A program made the position numbers and the translations under genes. Positions 1-9,010 of a stretch of DNA of 64,000 bases are shown piece after piece. Source of the DNA: Terribacillus sp. DMT04 (lineage in GTDB: Bacteria; Bacillota; Bacilli; Bacillales; Amphibacillaceae); assembly GCF_019056395.1 (NCBI RefSeq), contig NZ_CP077639.1:493501-557500 (forward strand), read 5' to 3'. Numbering within the stretch: the stretch's first letter is position 1; each line of letters begins with the position of its first letter. Below the pieces are notes generated by a model, which was not told the origin of the DNA, did no database searches, and saw nothing but the letters and a program-made list of their open reading frames with translations.

Positions 1-2172
1 GCTAGCTTTGAACCAGCTATCGACTACGTTGCCGTAAAAATTCCGCGCTGGCCATTTGATAAATTCACCCAAGCTGACCGGCTGCTTGGCACACAAATGA
101 AAGCGACTGGTGAAGTGATGGCATTGTCGCGTAATCTTCCGGCAGGCTTGAACAAAGCCATTCGTTCCTTGGAAATTGGCTTGGAAGAATTTCGTCTGCC
201 GTCTGCAGAAGCATTGTCAGATGCAGAACTGGAGCACGGGTTAAAAGCAGCGGATGATCGCAGACTATTTTTGCTCGCTGAAGCGTTTCGCCGCGGAATA
301 AGTATTGAAACAATCCATGAATGGACAGAAATCACTACATTCTTCCTCCATGAGATGAAACGAATTATCGATGTAGAGCAAGCGTTGCGCAACGAAGGCT
401 GGCAGCCAGATCCCCAACTTCTCCGACACGCGAAAATACTTGGTTTCAGTAATGTTGCGCTAGCGCGGATAGTTGAGCAGCCGTTAGCAGCTGTGGAAGG
501 CTTAATCAAAGAACAGGAGCTCAAACCATCTTATATGATGGTGGATACATGTGCAGCAGAGTTTTCTGCGCAAACACCATACTTCTATTCAAGCTGGACA
601 GAAGAAGATGAAGTAGATCCATTACCAGCAGCTGATAAAAAGGTTGTCGTGCTCGGATCAGGTCCAATACGAATCGGGCAGGGCGTGGAATTTGATTTTT
701 GTTCTGTGCAGTCTGCTTTGTCTTTACGCGAACAAGGCATTCGTTCAATTGTCATTAATAATAATCCCGAGACGGTCAGTACAGATTTCAACACAGCAGA
801 TCATCTATATTTTGAACCGCTTACGAAAGAAGATGTACTCCATATCATCGAAAAAGAGCAGGCGGATGAGGTGCTTGTTCAGTTTGGCGGCCAGACTGCG
901 ATCAATTTGGCTGCGGAGCTGGAGGAAGCAGGCGTTACGATTGCCGGAACAAGTACAGCATCTATTGATCGCGTAGAAAACAGGGAAGCTTTTTATGCAT
1001 TGCTTCATAACTTAAACATTCCGCATATTCCTGGTACGACCGTGATGGATACTGCAACTCTACACGAAGAAGCTCGTTTGATCGGCTATCCAATTTTAAT
1101 TCGCCCATCCTATGTGATTGGCGGGCAAGGGATGGTTATTCTGTATTCCGAAGAGATGCTGAATAATTACTTAGAAGATTTACAGCAGCAGATTCACCCG
1201 TCACGCTTATTCCCGCTGCTTCTGGATAAATATGTACCAGGTATGGAAGTGGAAGTGGATGTTGTGTGCGATGGTGCGGACATTCTTATTCCAGGAATCT
1301 ATGAACATATTGAACCAGCAGGTATTCATAGCGGAGATAGTACAGCTATCTTCCCAGCACCAAGCTTGAATGAAACAGAGAAGAAACAGATTGTCTCCTA
1401 TGCCCAAAAAATATCAGCCGCTCTGAATATGAAGGGCATCATGAACATTCAATTCGTATTTAGTGAAAATCGGGAGCTGCTGTATGTACTGGAAGTGAAC
1501 CCGCGTGCGTCGCGTACAGTTCCGATTTCCAGCAAAGTAACGGGTATTCCGTTAGTAGACTTAGCGACAAAAATACAAATGGGAGAGAGCCTGCAAAATC
1601 TGGGCTACCCGCTAGGATTACAAAAGGAAATGCCTTTTTATGCGGTGAAACTGCCCGTTTTCTCAACAACAAAATTAGCAGGTGTTGATCCGCTTCTCGG
1701 TCCGGATATGCAATCAACAGGAGAGGCAATCGGTATCGGCGAGACCGTTGCAGAAGCACTTCAAAAAGCGTTTGGCTGGAAAGAGAAGACACTCCGCAAG
1801 CTTACAGCAGAGACACAAGTACTCCTAGACTTAGACGCGTCAGATATACCGAAGCTTGAAAGTCTCCTAGAGCAGCTGCAAACATCTGTTGTACTGACGC
1901 ATGAGACAGCAGCGCTTCTGCCAGGCAGTACAGCGTATGAGACTGTATCGTATGAGCAAGCAATCACGTTGATTGAAGATCAAAAGATAACAGCAGTATG
2001 CAGTACTCGGAAAGGTTTCCAAGGTATTCGCGAAGCAGCTTGGAAGACAGAAACACCGTGTATGACAAGTCTGGCTACGATGGAGAGCTATTGGCTGGCA
2101 AGTCAAGATAATTTGGCTGCATGCCGGTCGATGTCGGACTATTTGGAGCAAGCGAAGAAGGAGCGTGTTTAA
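1..2172 (+). CDS. carB: Carbamoyl-phosphate synthase large subunit, 5' end outside window
   Basis: This is the large subunit of carbamoyl-phosphate synthase, which makes carbamoyl phosphate from glutamine-derived ammonia, bicarbonate and two ATP. The frame is open from base 1, and the first codons read FEPAIDYVAVKIPRWPFDKF, a conserved interior CarB segment, so the gene is cut by the window edge; the ATG at 97 is internal. The visible 723 residues cover the end of the first ATP-grasp half, the oligomerisation region, the second ATP-grasp half (GSGPIRIGQGVEFD, about residues 220-235) and a C-terminal domain. The stop overlaps the argF start by one base (TAATG). The carB-argF order matches the arginine-specific enzyme of the B. 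subtilis arg cluster rather than the pyrimidine one; this pathway assignment is inferred from context. Confidence 0.95.
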   Translation, partial: ASFEPAIDYVAVKIPRWPFDKFTQADRLLGTQMKATGEVMALSRNLPAGLNKAIRSLEIGLEEFRLPSAEALSDAELEHGLKAADDRRLFLLAEAFRRGISIETIHEWTEITTFFLHEMKRIIDVEQALRNEGWQPDPQLLRHAKILGFSNVALARIVEQPLAAVEGLIKEQELKPSYMMVDTCAAEFSAQTPYFYSSWTEEDEVDPLPAADKKVVVLGSGPIRIGQGVEFDFCSVQSALSLREQGIRSIVINNNPETVSTDFNTADHLYFEPLTKEDVLHIIEKEQADEVLVQFGGQTAINLAAELEEAGVTIAGTSTASIDRVENREAFYALLHNLNIPHIPGTTVMDTATLHEEARLIGYPILIRPSYVIGGQGMVILYSEEMLNNYLEDLQQQIHPSRLFPLLLDKYVPGMEVEVDVVCDGADILIPGIYEHIEPAGIHSGDSTAIFPAPSLNETEKKQIVSYAQKISAALNMKGIMNIQFVFSENRELLYVLEVNPRASRTVPISSKVTGIPLVDLATKIQMGESLQNLGYPLGLQKEMPFYAVKLPVFSTTKLAGVDPLLGPDMQSTGEAIGIGETVAEALQKAFGWKEKTLRKLTAETQVLLDLDASDIPKLESLLEQLQTSVVLTHETAALLPGSTAYETVSYEQAITLIEDQKITAVCSTRKGFQGIREAAWKTETPCMTSLATMESYWLASQDNLAACRSMSDYLEQAKKERV

Positions 2173-3122
2173 TGAAACAGTTAGCAGATAAAAACACATT
2201 AGCAGGGAAGCATTTTCTATCTCTTCAAGACTTAACAAAGGAAGAAATTCTATCGATTCTAGAGCTGGCAGCAGAGCTGAAGAGCCAGCATCAAAAAGGC
2301 GAGCTAAGCCAGCCGCTGGCAGGAAAAACGCTCGGGATGATTTTCGAAAAATCATCCACACGTACCCGCGTTTCCTTTGAAACAGGTATTTACCAACTTG
2401 GCGGAATGGGACTCTACTTAAATGCAAATGACCTGCAGCTGGGACGCGGAGAACCGGTAGCGGATACTGCGAAAGTGCTCTCGGGTTATCTGGATGCGAT
2501 TATGATTCGTGCCAATTCACATAAGATGGTGGAGGAGTTGGCAGCTCATGCGACAATTCCAGTCATTAATGGTCTGACAGATTTGTATCATCCATGTCAG
2601 GCACTGGCAGATTTGCAGACAATTTTGGAACATAAGGGCACGCTGGAAGGTGTTAAACTTGCTTATATTGGTGATGCCAATAATGTGTCTAACAGTCTGA
2701 TGATTGCTGCGGCAAAGACGGGCATGCAAATTCGTATTGCATCGCCTGCCGGTTATCAGCCAATCCCCGAAATTGCAGAAAAAGCAAAAGCAATCAGTGC
2801 GGATCCCGCGTTCCTGCTCATTACCGAAAGTCCGGAAGAAGCGGCTGCTGGTGCGGATGTTATCTACACGGATGTCTGGACTAGTATGGGCCAGGAACAG
2901 GAGACGCAGGCTAGATTAAGTGCCTTCCAAGGTTATCAGGTAAACGAGGCACTTATGCAAGCTGCTGATTCTGCAGCCATCTTTTTGCATTGCCTTCCTG
3001 CACACCGAGGTGAAGAAGTGACAACGGCTGTTATTGATGGCCCGCAATCGGCAGTCTTTCAGGAAGCCGAGAATAGACTTCATGCTCAGAAAGCGTTAAT
3101 GCTTGCTGTAATGAAGAAATAA
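2172..3122 (+). CDS. argF: Ornithine carbamoyltransferase
   Basis: This enzyme transfers the carbamoyl group to ornithine to give citrulline, and so consumes the product of the upstream CarB. The 316-residue protein has the carbamoyl-phosphate motif STRTRVSFE (about residue 63), the HPCQ motif and HCLPAHRGEE near the C terminus, all standard for the family. The start chosen is the ATG at 2172, which overlaps the carB stop and has GAAGGAG about nine bases upstream. The in-frame ATG at 2121 lies inside carB and would add 17 residues without a binding site. Translational coupling to carB is likely. A strong hairpin terminator follows, so this is probably the last gene of the arginine operon. Confidence 0.96.
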   Translation: MKQLADKNTLAGKHFLSLQDLTKEEILSILELAAELKSQHQKGELSQPLAGKTLGMIFEKSSTRTRVSFETGIYQLGGMGLYLNANDLQLGRGEPVADTAKVLSGYLDAIMIRANSHKMVEELAAHATIPVINGLTDLYHPCQALADLQTILEHKGTLEGVKLAYIGDANNVSNSLMIAAAKTGMQIRIASPAGYQPIPEIAEKAKAISADPAFLLITESPEEAAAGADVIYTDVWTSMGQEQETQARLSAFQGYQVNEALMQAADSAAIFLHCLPAHRGEEVTTAVIDGPQSAVFQEAENRLHAQKALMLAVMKK

Positions 3123-3133
3123 GCTGAAACAGG

Positions 3134-3165
3134 AGAAACCGCCCGAAATAGGCGGTTTCTTTTCT
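3134..3165 (+). terminator. Rho-independent terminator after argF
   Basis: Inverted repeat GAAACCGCC / GGCGGTTTC (9 bp, 8-base loop) followed by a T-rich tract, 12 bases after the argF stop. Confidence 0.85.
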
Positions 3166-3268
3166 TTATCTATTCGTTCACAATATACAAAAAATCATGT
3201 AGACTAAAGAGTATATGTCCACTTACTCCACGTAAGGGACTTTTAGAATACAGGAGAGAATAATTATT

Positions 3269-3841
3269 ATGTTAAATTACGTAGCGCCGGCTGTCTTTCT
3301 GGCGTTTGTCTATTTATTGTCTATCATTCCGTTTCACCAGACATTTGGTATTACCAAGAAACAGCATTTGTTAATGGCATCTTTCGCAATTTATGTGATT
3401 GCGGTCATTTGTCTCACATTTTTCCCGCTGCCTGTTGATCAAAACCTCATCGAAGAGAATCAGCAACTCGAAACAAGTTATCGCTGGAATACATCACCGC
3501 TTGCTTCTATCATGCAAATCTGGCATACAACGCAAATCGAGGGCTTCGGTTATGGACTAGCTCTGAAAAATCTCGGGGGGAATATTCTGTTGTTTGCTCC
3601 GCTCGGCTTTTATTTGCCGCTGCTTATTCGGAAAACGAGATCCTTTTTTGTGGTAGTTTTCTGCGGCTTGCTTTTTAGTACAGCCATCGAATCTACCCAA
3701 GGCTTATTAAACTACTTTGTCGGTTATAATTATAGGTCGGTAGATATCGATGATGTGATTTTAAATGTGTTAGGCGCGATGTTAGGTTATGCATTTTATT
3801 GGGTCGCGCTGCGTCCCGTGCTCCGGAGAAACAAGCCGTAA
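3269..3841 (+). CDS. VanZ-family membrane protein
   Basis: The 190-residue protein has about five hydrophobic segments and the VanZ-family pattern: NLGGNILLFAPLGF around residues 92-105, an E-S-Q triad in ESTQ, and RSVDIDDVILNVLGAMLG near the end. VanZ itself gives low-level teicoplanin resistance by an unknown mechanism, and most chromosomal members have no assigned role, so none is claimed here. AGGAGAG lies 10 bases before the ATG. The gene stands alone between the argF terminator and the convergent MFS gene, whose stop codon is directly adjacent. Confidence 0.85.
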   Translation: MLNYVAPAVFLAFVYLLSIIPFHQTFGITKKQHLLMASFAIYVIAVICLTFFPLPVDQNLIEENQQLETSYRWNTSPLASIMQIWHTTQIEGFGYGLALKNLGGNILLFAPLGFYLPLLIRKTRSFFVVVFCGLLFSTAIESTQGLLNYFVGYNYRSVDIDDVILNVLGAMLGYAFYWVALRPVLRRNKP

Positions 3842-3853
3842 TCAGCTTGTTTC
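3828..3853. terminator. Shared hairpin at the convergent ends of the VanZ and MFS genes
   Basis: GAAACAAGC / GCTTGTTTC (9 bp, 8-base loop) spans the two adjacent stop codons, so each arm lies in coding sequence. The loop contains both stops. There is no clean T-run on the plus side, so it may act mainly on the minus-strand transcript or weakly in both directions. Confidence 0.5.
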
Positions 3854-5110
3854 CTTCTCCTTATAATCTTTGAAACCAAGCAATTCAGGTGAAAGAGATG
3901 CTAATGGCCCCAGACTGCGTAATTTCGGGTGAAGCAGCCATGTCACGGAAAGCAGCGCTACACCTATGCCCGCACAGCAAAATACCCAGACAACGGGGAT
4001 GAAGGTAGCAGCATAGCCGCCGGCCAAGGAACCAATAGGCATGGCGATGGTGCTGAAGCTTGCACTGGCACTCGTAACTCGGCCGATTAGCGAAACAGGG
4101 AGCAAAGTCTGTATGATAGTGGCAAAGGTGACATTAATACAGCCGATCGGCACCCAAGCCAGACCGTAAAGGGTGATGCTCAGCCACGTCCATGGAACAA
4201 AAGCAGCAGCAGCCCAACTTGCAGAGGCTAATAAGACAGTTACAATTGTTGCTTTTCCGATTGGCAGCTTGCTAAAGGAAGAAGCGAGTAATGCCCCTAT
4301 TAACGCACCGCAGGACATGGCTGCAAGATAAAAACCATAAACAGCCGCTCCTTGCCGCTCATCTGCAAATGCTGGCATAACTGCCAATGCTGCCCCTATT
4401 GCTAAGTTACAAAGAATAGCACCCAGCAGCGTGGCAGCCATAATTGTGCTAAATAAAATAGACAAACCTTCTTTTAATTCTGTAAAGTAGGTGTGCAGCA
4501 CAGTACGCGTATTTTCAGTATTTTGGGATTGCGCTTTTTGGTGTGGGATTCTAAGGAAGCTGAACAAAAGGAAAGCAATACAAAAAGTGAAAGAATCGAT
4601 GATGAATAATAAAGCAGCGCCAAAAGCGGCAGTCAGTATGCCGGCAATAGCATTGAAGATTAAATCTACACCTTGGTAAGCAAAAGAGAATAAAGCATTT
4701 CCCGAAGGAAGCTCTTCTTTTTTCAAGACCATCGGCAAAGCTTTTACCTCTGTCGGGTAAGCAAAAGCGTCGATGCAAGTTAGTATCGGCATGAGAATGA
4801 GAACGAGAGTGACCGATAGGAAATCAAACCAAGCAGCAAGCGGAATCAGCAGAACAAGGACAGCTTGGAGCGCCTGGGTCCACAGCAGGGTCGCGCGTAT
4901 CGGCCATCGGTCGACGAGCGGACCAATTAAGAATTGCAGCACATTCGGAATTTGTGTCAGAAATCCGGCCAGCCCTGTGTAAAAAGCACTGCCGCTCAGT
5001 TCATAGACAAGCCACATGGCAGCAATAAAGTAGATGCTGTCACCAATGTTCGTGACAATTCGACCAGAGAAAAGCAAACCATAGTTTCGTTGTTTCAAGA
5101 TAGCGTGCAT
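3842..5110 (-). CDS. MFS transporter of the drug-efflux type
   Basis: The 422-residue protein has about 12 hydrophobic segments. Its N terminus (RNYGLLFSGRIVTNIGDSIYF) and loop (GPLVDRWPIRATLLW) are typical of the MFS_3 group, which includes the enterobactin exporter and macrolide/drug efflux relatives. The substrate cannot be told from sequence. The gene lies five bases after the ArsR-type regulator on the same strand. GGAGGAG inside the end of the regulator gene serves as ribosome binding site eight bases before the ATG. The pair looks like a regulator-transporter operon in which the regulator controls efflux. The 3' end abuts the VanZ gene. Confidence 0.88.
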   Translation of the reverse strand: MHAILKQRNYGLLFSGRIVTNIGDSIYFIAAMWLVYELSGSAFYTGLAGFLTQIPNVLQFLIGPLVDRWPIRATLLWTQALQAVLVLLIPLAAWFDFLSVTLVLILMPILTCIDAFAYPTEVKALPMVLKKEELPSGNALFSFAYQGVDLIFNAIAGILTAAFGAALLFIIDSFTFCIAFLLFSFLRIPHQKAQSQNTENTRTVLHTYFTELKEGLSILFSTIMAATLLGAILCNLAIGAALAVMPAFADERQGAAVYGFYLAAMSCGALIGALLASSFSKLPIGKATIVTVLLASASWAAAAFVPWTWLSITLYGLAWVPIGCINVTFATIIQTLLPVSLIGRVTSASASFSTIAMPIGSLAGGYAATFIPVVWVFCCAGIGVALLSVTWLLHPKLRSLGPLASLSPELLGFKDYKEKETS

Positions 5111-5115
5111 ACCTC

Positions 5116-5736
5116 TTACTCCTCCCCGTTTAAATCTACCTGATCAAATGACGGTTCATCAATTTCAAATCCAAAGGCAGAAAAGTAATAAAGTTTCCCA
5201 TTTGGGTCTTTTTCGGCTGCATCGCTTTTTTGACGAAGCTCTTGCATCAAATCAAATAAACCTTGCGTGAACGCTTTAAAATCCGCTTCTGTAGCACTAA
5301 TTTCCCAAATACTGCCGATTGCTTCCCAATCTTTTGGGTCAGTAGATCCAGCAGCTTTAGCAAAAGCAGATTCGGGAGCACTTAGTATCGCTGTTTTCGT
5401 TTTATTCGCCATTTGCACAAATAGCTGCCGCGTCGATTCACTCAATGCTTCTGCGTACGGAAGCAAATCTTCTGACGGATAAAACCCTCTGGCTGTCGCT
5501 CGATAAAATTTCTGCATAATGCCATTTTTCTCCTCGGTGCGAATAACCTCTATTAAGCTATTTTTCTCTAGTTCTTTCAAGTGGTAATGGATTTTTGGCC
5601 GGCTGATTTCAAGCAGGGCAGCAAGCTGCTGCCCGGTATAAGAGGTTTCTACCAGTTTCATAATAATCTCTGCTCGCAGCGGGTCACTAATTGCTTTTAG
5701 CTGTTCGTAAGTGGTTAATGCCAATACTTGTTTCAT
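5116..5736 (-). CDS. ArsR-family transcriptional regulator
   Basis: The 206-residue protein has an N-terminal winged helix-turn-helix (EQLKAISDPLRAEIIMKL, then LLEISRPKIHYHLKELEK, residues about 10-57) typical of ArsR/SmtB repressors, followed by a longer helical C-terminal domain. No clustered metal-binding cysteines are visible, so it is probably not a metal sensor; ligand unknown. AGAGGAG precedes the ATG by eight bases. A minus-strand promoter with a palindrome over its -10 box lies upstream, which suggests autorepression. It is the first gene of an operon with the MFS transporter. Confidence 0.87.
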   Translation of the reverse strand: MKQVLALTTYEQLKAISDPLRAEIIMKLVETSYTGQQLAALLEISRPKIHYHLKELEKNSLIEVIRTEEKNGIMQKFYRATARGFYPSEDLLPYAEALSESTRQLFVQMANKTKTAILSAPESAFAKAAGSTDPKDWEAIGSIWEISATEADFKAFTQGLFDLMQELRQKSDAAEKDPNGKLYYFSAFGFEIDEPSFDQVDLNGEE

Positions 5737-5788
5737 CGGTACACTCCTCTGTAAACAATTTTTAAACGGTCAACTTTATTTTACAGAC

Positions 5789-5819
5789 TCAGTTTACTGA
5801 TCTTTCCAGATAGAGTCAA
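5789..5819 (-). promoter_or_regulatory. Promoter and likely operator of the ArsR/MFS operon
   Basis: On the minus strand, TTGACT (5819-5814) and TAAACT (5796-5791) are separated by 17 bases, a good sigma-A promoter. The -10 box lies inside the palindrome TCAGT-aa-ACTGA (5800-5789), which would let the HTH regulator block RNA polymerase. The operator role is inferred. Confidence 0.6.
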
Positions 5820-5893
5820 TATAATTTTCAGATAATTTTCTCTCTGTACAACACGATAAAGAATATGTTAATGTTGTAAGCAATCGAATAGGT

Positions 5894-6030
5894 TTTCTCT
5901 TGGGGCAGGGTGAAATTCCCGACCGGCGGTGATAGGCAGCTTAGCTGTCTTCAGTCCGTGACCCGTTATTATAACGGTGGATTTGGTGAGATTCCAAAGC
6001 CGACAGTATAGTCTGGATGGGAAAGAGGAA
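5894..6030 (+). ncRNA. FMN riboswitch (RFN element)
   Basis: The conserved RFN blocks are present in order: GGGGCAGGGTGAAATTCCCG, ACCGGCGGTGAT, CAGTCCGTGACCCG, GGTGGATTTGGTGAGATTCC, GCCGACAGTATAGTCTGGAT, closed by a CTCT/AGAG P1 stem. It binds flavin mononucleotide and switches off the riboflavin operon. A terminator at 6106-6140 is the expected expression platform. Confidence 0.97.
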
Positions 6031-6105
6031 ACGGCGTGCTATCCACATGCCAACATGAGCTTTGTCACATGACAATAGCTTGTTTTCGCTATAATTTTTA
6101 AAGCC

Positions 6106-6140
6106 AAGGCCCCAGAAGCAGTTATTCTGGGGCTTTTTAT
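6106..6140 (+). terminator. Terminator of the FMN riboswitch
   Basis: GCCCCAGAA / TTCTGGGGC (9 bp, 7-base loop) followed by TTTTTAT, about 75 bases after the aptamer. It is the presumed off-state structure. The first gene begins almost 190 bases further on. Confidence 0.88.
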
Positions 6141-6328
6141 GTTAGCTAGTATGGTTAATTGGTGTAAGTGAAATGTCTGCTCTTGCCGAAACTATAACAG
6201 AGACCACTTATACCCGTACCACCCCCAATAAACCGTCACATTGCCCCGAGACGGTCAAATTCCCATTCGTAGTGACTTATAAATTGGTTTGCCCCTAGTC
6301 GGATAAGCAGAAACGAGGAGGAGAATCT

Positions 6329-6976
6329 GTGTTTACTGGAATCATTCAAGAAGTAGGCAGTATGATTGCTGTGGAAAAACAAGAAGAGGCGATGCAGCTT
6401 ACGATTGCCAGTGAGAAGCTCACCAAAGATATGCATATTGGCGACAGTATTTCTGTTAACGGTGTGTGCCTCACCGTCACAGCGTTTACCCCGCATAGCT
6501 TTCAAGTGGATGTGATGCCCGAAACATTTCGGTCCAGCACGCTGTCCGGTTTGCACAGCTCTGATGCAGTTAATCTGGAGCCCGCGCTGCAGCCTGCAGG
6601 CAGAATGGGCGGTCATTTTGTAAGCGGACATGTAGATACAAACGGAATGATTACCAACATTCGCGAAGAAGCAAACGCCCGTTATATCAACATTTCAGTA
6701 GGCGAAGGTCTCCAATATTTAATGACAAAAGGATCTATTTCGGTAGATGGTGTGTCCTTAACAGTTTTTGAGGTAGGAGAAGACAATTTTACGATTTCTC
6801 TAATTCCCGAGACAAGGCAAGCGACGATTTTAGGAGATAAGCAGGTTGGTGATCATGTGAATCTTGAGTTTGATCAGCTTGCCAAGTATATGGAGCGGCT
6901 GCTGAATCATCAGAAAACAGCAGAGCCTGCAGGGATTTCGAGAGAGACTTTGGAACAGAATGGATTTTTAGATTGA
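6329..6976 (+). CDS. ribE: Riboflavin synthase
   Basis: This enzyme makes riboflavin from two molecules of 6,7-dimethyl-8-ribityllumazine. The 215-residue protein has the two tandem lumazine-binding barrels of the family: FTGIIQEVG at the N terminus with [13 protein letters not shown], and a second copy with [13 protein letters not shown] and [12 protein letters not shown]. The start is GTG with a strong AGGAGGAG five bases upstream. It is first in the operon here, whereas in B. subtilis ribD comes first. The stop is 10 bases before ribB. The operon should be under the FMN riboswitch. Confidence 0.96.
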   Translation: MFTGIIQEVGSMIAVEKQEEAMQLTIASEKLTKDMHIGDSISVNGVCLTVTAFTPHSFQVDVMPETFRSSTLSGLHSSDAVNLEPALQPAGRMGGHFVSGHVDTNGMITNIREEANARYINISVGEGLQYLMTKGSISVDGVSLTVFEVGEDNFTISLIPETRQATILGDKQVGDHVNLEFDQLAKYMERLLNHQKTAEPAGISRETLEQNGFLD

Positions 6977-6986
6977 GGAGGGCTGC

Positions 6987-7607
6987 ATGGTGAAAACGAC
7001 CATCGAGCATGCATTGGAATATTTGAAAAGCGGAAAGCCGATTATCGTCACCGATGATGAGAAGCGAGAGAATGAGGGGGATTTGCTCGCATTGGCAGCA
7101 TACGCCACGCCGGAGACAGTTAATTTCATGGCTTCTGTCGGAAAAGGTCTGATCTGTGCGCCTATTTCCCGGGAAATTGCTGAAAGGTTGGATTTGCCCC
7201 CGATGGTAAATGCCAATACAGATCCGCATGGGACAGCATTTACAGTAAGTGTCGATCACAAGGATTCCACAACAGGTATTAGTGCATTTGAACGCGCGCA
7301 TACAATTGCAAAGCTTGCGGATAACACGAGTAAACCGGCAGATTTCCAGCGACCTGGTCATATCTTTCCGCTTATCGCGAAAACAAACGGCGTTCTGGAG
7401 CGACCAGGACATACAGAAGCAGCAGTTGATTTAGCAAAACTAGCAGGAACAGCAGAAGCTGGCTATATTTGCGAGATTATGAAAGAAGATGGCTCTATGG
7501 CTCGTATGCCTGATTTAGAAAAGCTAGCAGCTGTGCATAAACTGCCGTTAATCACGATTGAAGATTTAATTGCGTATCGCCAGGGAAATAAAACAAAGGT
7601 TTTATAA
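6987..7607 (+). CDS. ribB: 3,4-dihydroxy-2-butanone-4-phosphate synthase, stand-alone
   Basis: This enzyme converts ribulose 5-phosphate to the four-carbon precursor of lumazine. The 206-residue protein covers the whole DHBP synthase domain: [10 protein letters not shown] (about residue 24), [11 protein letters not shown] and RPGHIFPL are visible. In B. subtilis the homologous RibA protein is about 400 residues and carries GTP cyclohydrolase II at its C terminus. Here the reading frame stops at the end of the first domain, and only 34 bases separate it from ribH, so the second domain is absent rather than frameshifted. An AGGAGG-type site precedes the ATG. Confidence 0.95.
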   Translation: MVKTTIEHALEYLKSGKPIIVTDDEKRENEGDLLALAAYATPETVNFMASVGKGLICAPISREIAERLDLPPMVNANTDPHGTAFTVSVDHKDSTTGISAFERAHTIAKLADNTSKPADFQRPGHIFPLIAKTNGVLERPGHTEAAVDLAKLAGTAEAGYICEIMKEDGSMARMPDLEKLAAVHKLPLITIEDLIAYRQGNKTKVL

Positions 7608-7641
7608 CAGAAAATTTATCGAACAATAAAGGAGCATTCAA

Positions 7642-8106
7642 ATGGTAAACACAATTGAAGGAAATGTAGTAGGTTCAGATTTAAAGATTGGTATTGTTGT
7701 AGGCAGATTCAATGAATTTATCACAAGCAAACTGTTAAGCGGTGCTATTGATACATTAAAGCGTCATGGTGTAGACGAAGCGAAAGTAGACGTAGCCTGG
7801 GTGCCGGGTGCATTTGAGATTCCGCTAGTAGCAGATAAACTTGCTGGAACTGGAAAATACGACGCAGTTATTACATTAGGTACAGTTATTAAAGGCTCGA
7901 CACCTCACTTTGATTACGTCAGCAATGAAGTCGCAAAGGGTGTAGCAGGCGCAGCAAATAAAGCGGGCATTCCAATTATCTTTGGTGTGCTAACGACAAA
8001 CACGATTGAACAAGCAATTGAACGTGCAGGCACAAAAGCGGGTAACAAAGGTGCAGAAGCAGCAGTATCAGCGATCGAAATGGCAAACTTGTTAAAACAA
8101 ATCTAA
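7642..8106 (+). CDS. ribH: 6,7-dimethyl-8-ribityllumazine synthase
   Basis: Lumazine synthase condenses the DHBP synthase product with the pyrimidine intermediate. The 154-residue protein has the family length and motifs: [41 protein letters not shown] (with the catalytic histidine) and [19 protein letters not shown] lies before the ATG. It is the last gene of the operon and is followed at once by a terminator. The partner ribD, which supplies the pyrimidine substrate, is not in the window. Confidence 0.97.
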   Translation: MVNTIEGNVVGSDLKIGIVVGRFNEFITSKLLSGAIDTLKRHGVDEAKVDVAWVPGAFEIPLVADKLAGTGKYDAVITLGTVIKGSTPHFDYVSNEVAKGVAGAANKAGIPIIFGVLTTNTIEQAIERAGTKAGNKGAEAAVSAIEMANLLKQI

Positions 8107-8112
8107 TTCATT

Positions 8113-8141
8113 GAGCAGAGGAGATTCTCTGCTCTTTTTTA
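8113..8141 (+). terminator. Terminator after ribH
   Basis: GAGCAGAG / CTCTGCTC (8 bp, 6-base loop) followed by T6. Confidence 0.88.
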
Positions 8142-8179
8142 TTTCCGGAAAATAATGTATATTTTGGTGGGGGTGTACT

Positions 8180-9010
8180 ATGCATATACACTATGAAACG
8201 GCAGGAAATCAGGCAAAACCGGCATTATTGCTGATACATGGCCTAGGCTGGACGAATAAAATATGGGAACAAGTTTGTGACCAGCTTAAAGAGAATTTTT
8301 ACATTATTATGATTGATTTACCGGGGCATGGAGAAAGTGAAGAAGCAGATAATTATGATTTTCAAATGATTGCTGATTGTATTCATAACCGAATTTCAAC
8401 AATACATGTTAATTCGTTATATGTTGCAGGCAGTTCCTTGGGAGCAGCCGCAGCACTTGCATATGCTAGCAAGTACAGCACAAAAGGTGTACTGCTTATT
8501 GATGGCGGGTTTGCAGCTTTGAGTCAAATAAAGGATCTCTGTATAGATGATATGACGTTTGAAGCACCTTCTGCTTCCGTACTGAAAACGATGCACGCTT
8601 ATTTACAGTATATGAGACAAGATGATCCCGAATTATGGAATGAGCACATTGCAAGCGCAGCAGCTGACCAAGTAATTTTGAATAAAGAAACAGGTGCTTA
8701 TCAATTAAAAGCTTCACCAGCTGTGCAGCAAAAGTACTTAGAGGCTTTCTATTACTTTGATCCGATTAAAACGCTCAGACAGATGGAGAAATCAAAGAAA
8801 GTCGTGATTATGGTTGCTTTGCACAACCAGCAGCAGAAGCAAGATGTGGAAAATGATTTAAAGCAATTCTGCCAGGAGCATCCTAAGACAGATATCCTTT
8901 ACTATGAAGAGACAGATCATTTGATTATGTTAGATAAGCCAGAACAGTTCATAGAAGATATGACACTGCTGCTTTTACACAATGACGGGTTGGATAGGGA
9001 TAATGAGTAA
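8180..9010 (+). CDS. Alpha/beta hydrolase
   Basis: The 276-residue protein has the alpha/beta hydrolase fold signature: oxyanion region LLIHGLGWTNKIW near residue 20, DLPGHGES, the nucleophile elbow GSSLGA (about residue 90) and a C-terminal TDHLIML with the likely catalytic histidine. The substrate is unknown. A G-rich binding site (GGTGGGGG) precedes the ATG. The end overlaps the start of the next gene by eight bases, so the two are probably co-translated. Confidence 0.82.
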   Translation: MHIHYETAGNQAKPALLLIHGLGWTNKIWEQVCDQLKENFYIIMIDLPGHGESEEADNYDFQMIADCIHNRISTIHVNSLYVAGSSLGAAAALAYASKYSTKGVLLIDGGFAALSQIKDLCIDDMTFEAPSASVLKTMHAYLQYMRQDDPELWNEHIASAAADQVILNKETGAYQLKASPAVQQKYLEAFYYFDPIKTLRQMEKSKKVVIMVALHNQQQKQDVENDLKQFCQEHPKTDILYYEETDHLIMLDKPEQFIEDMTLLLLHNDGLDRDNE

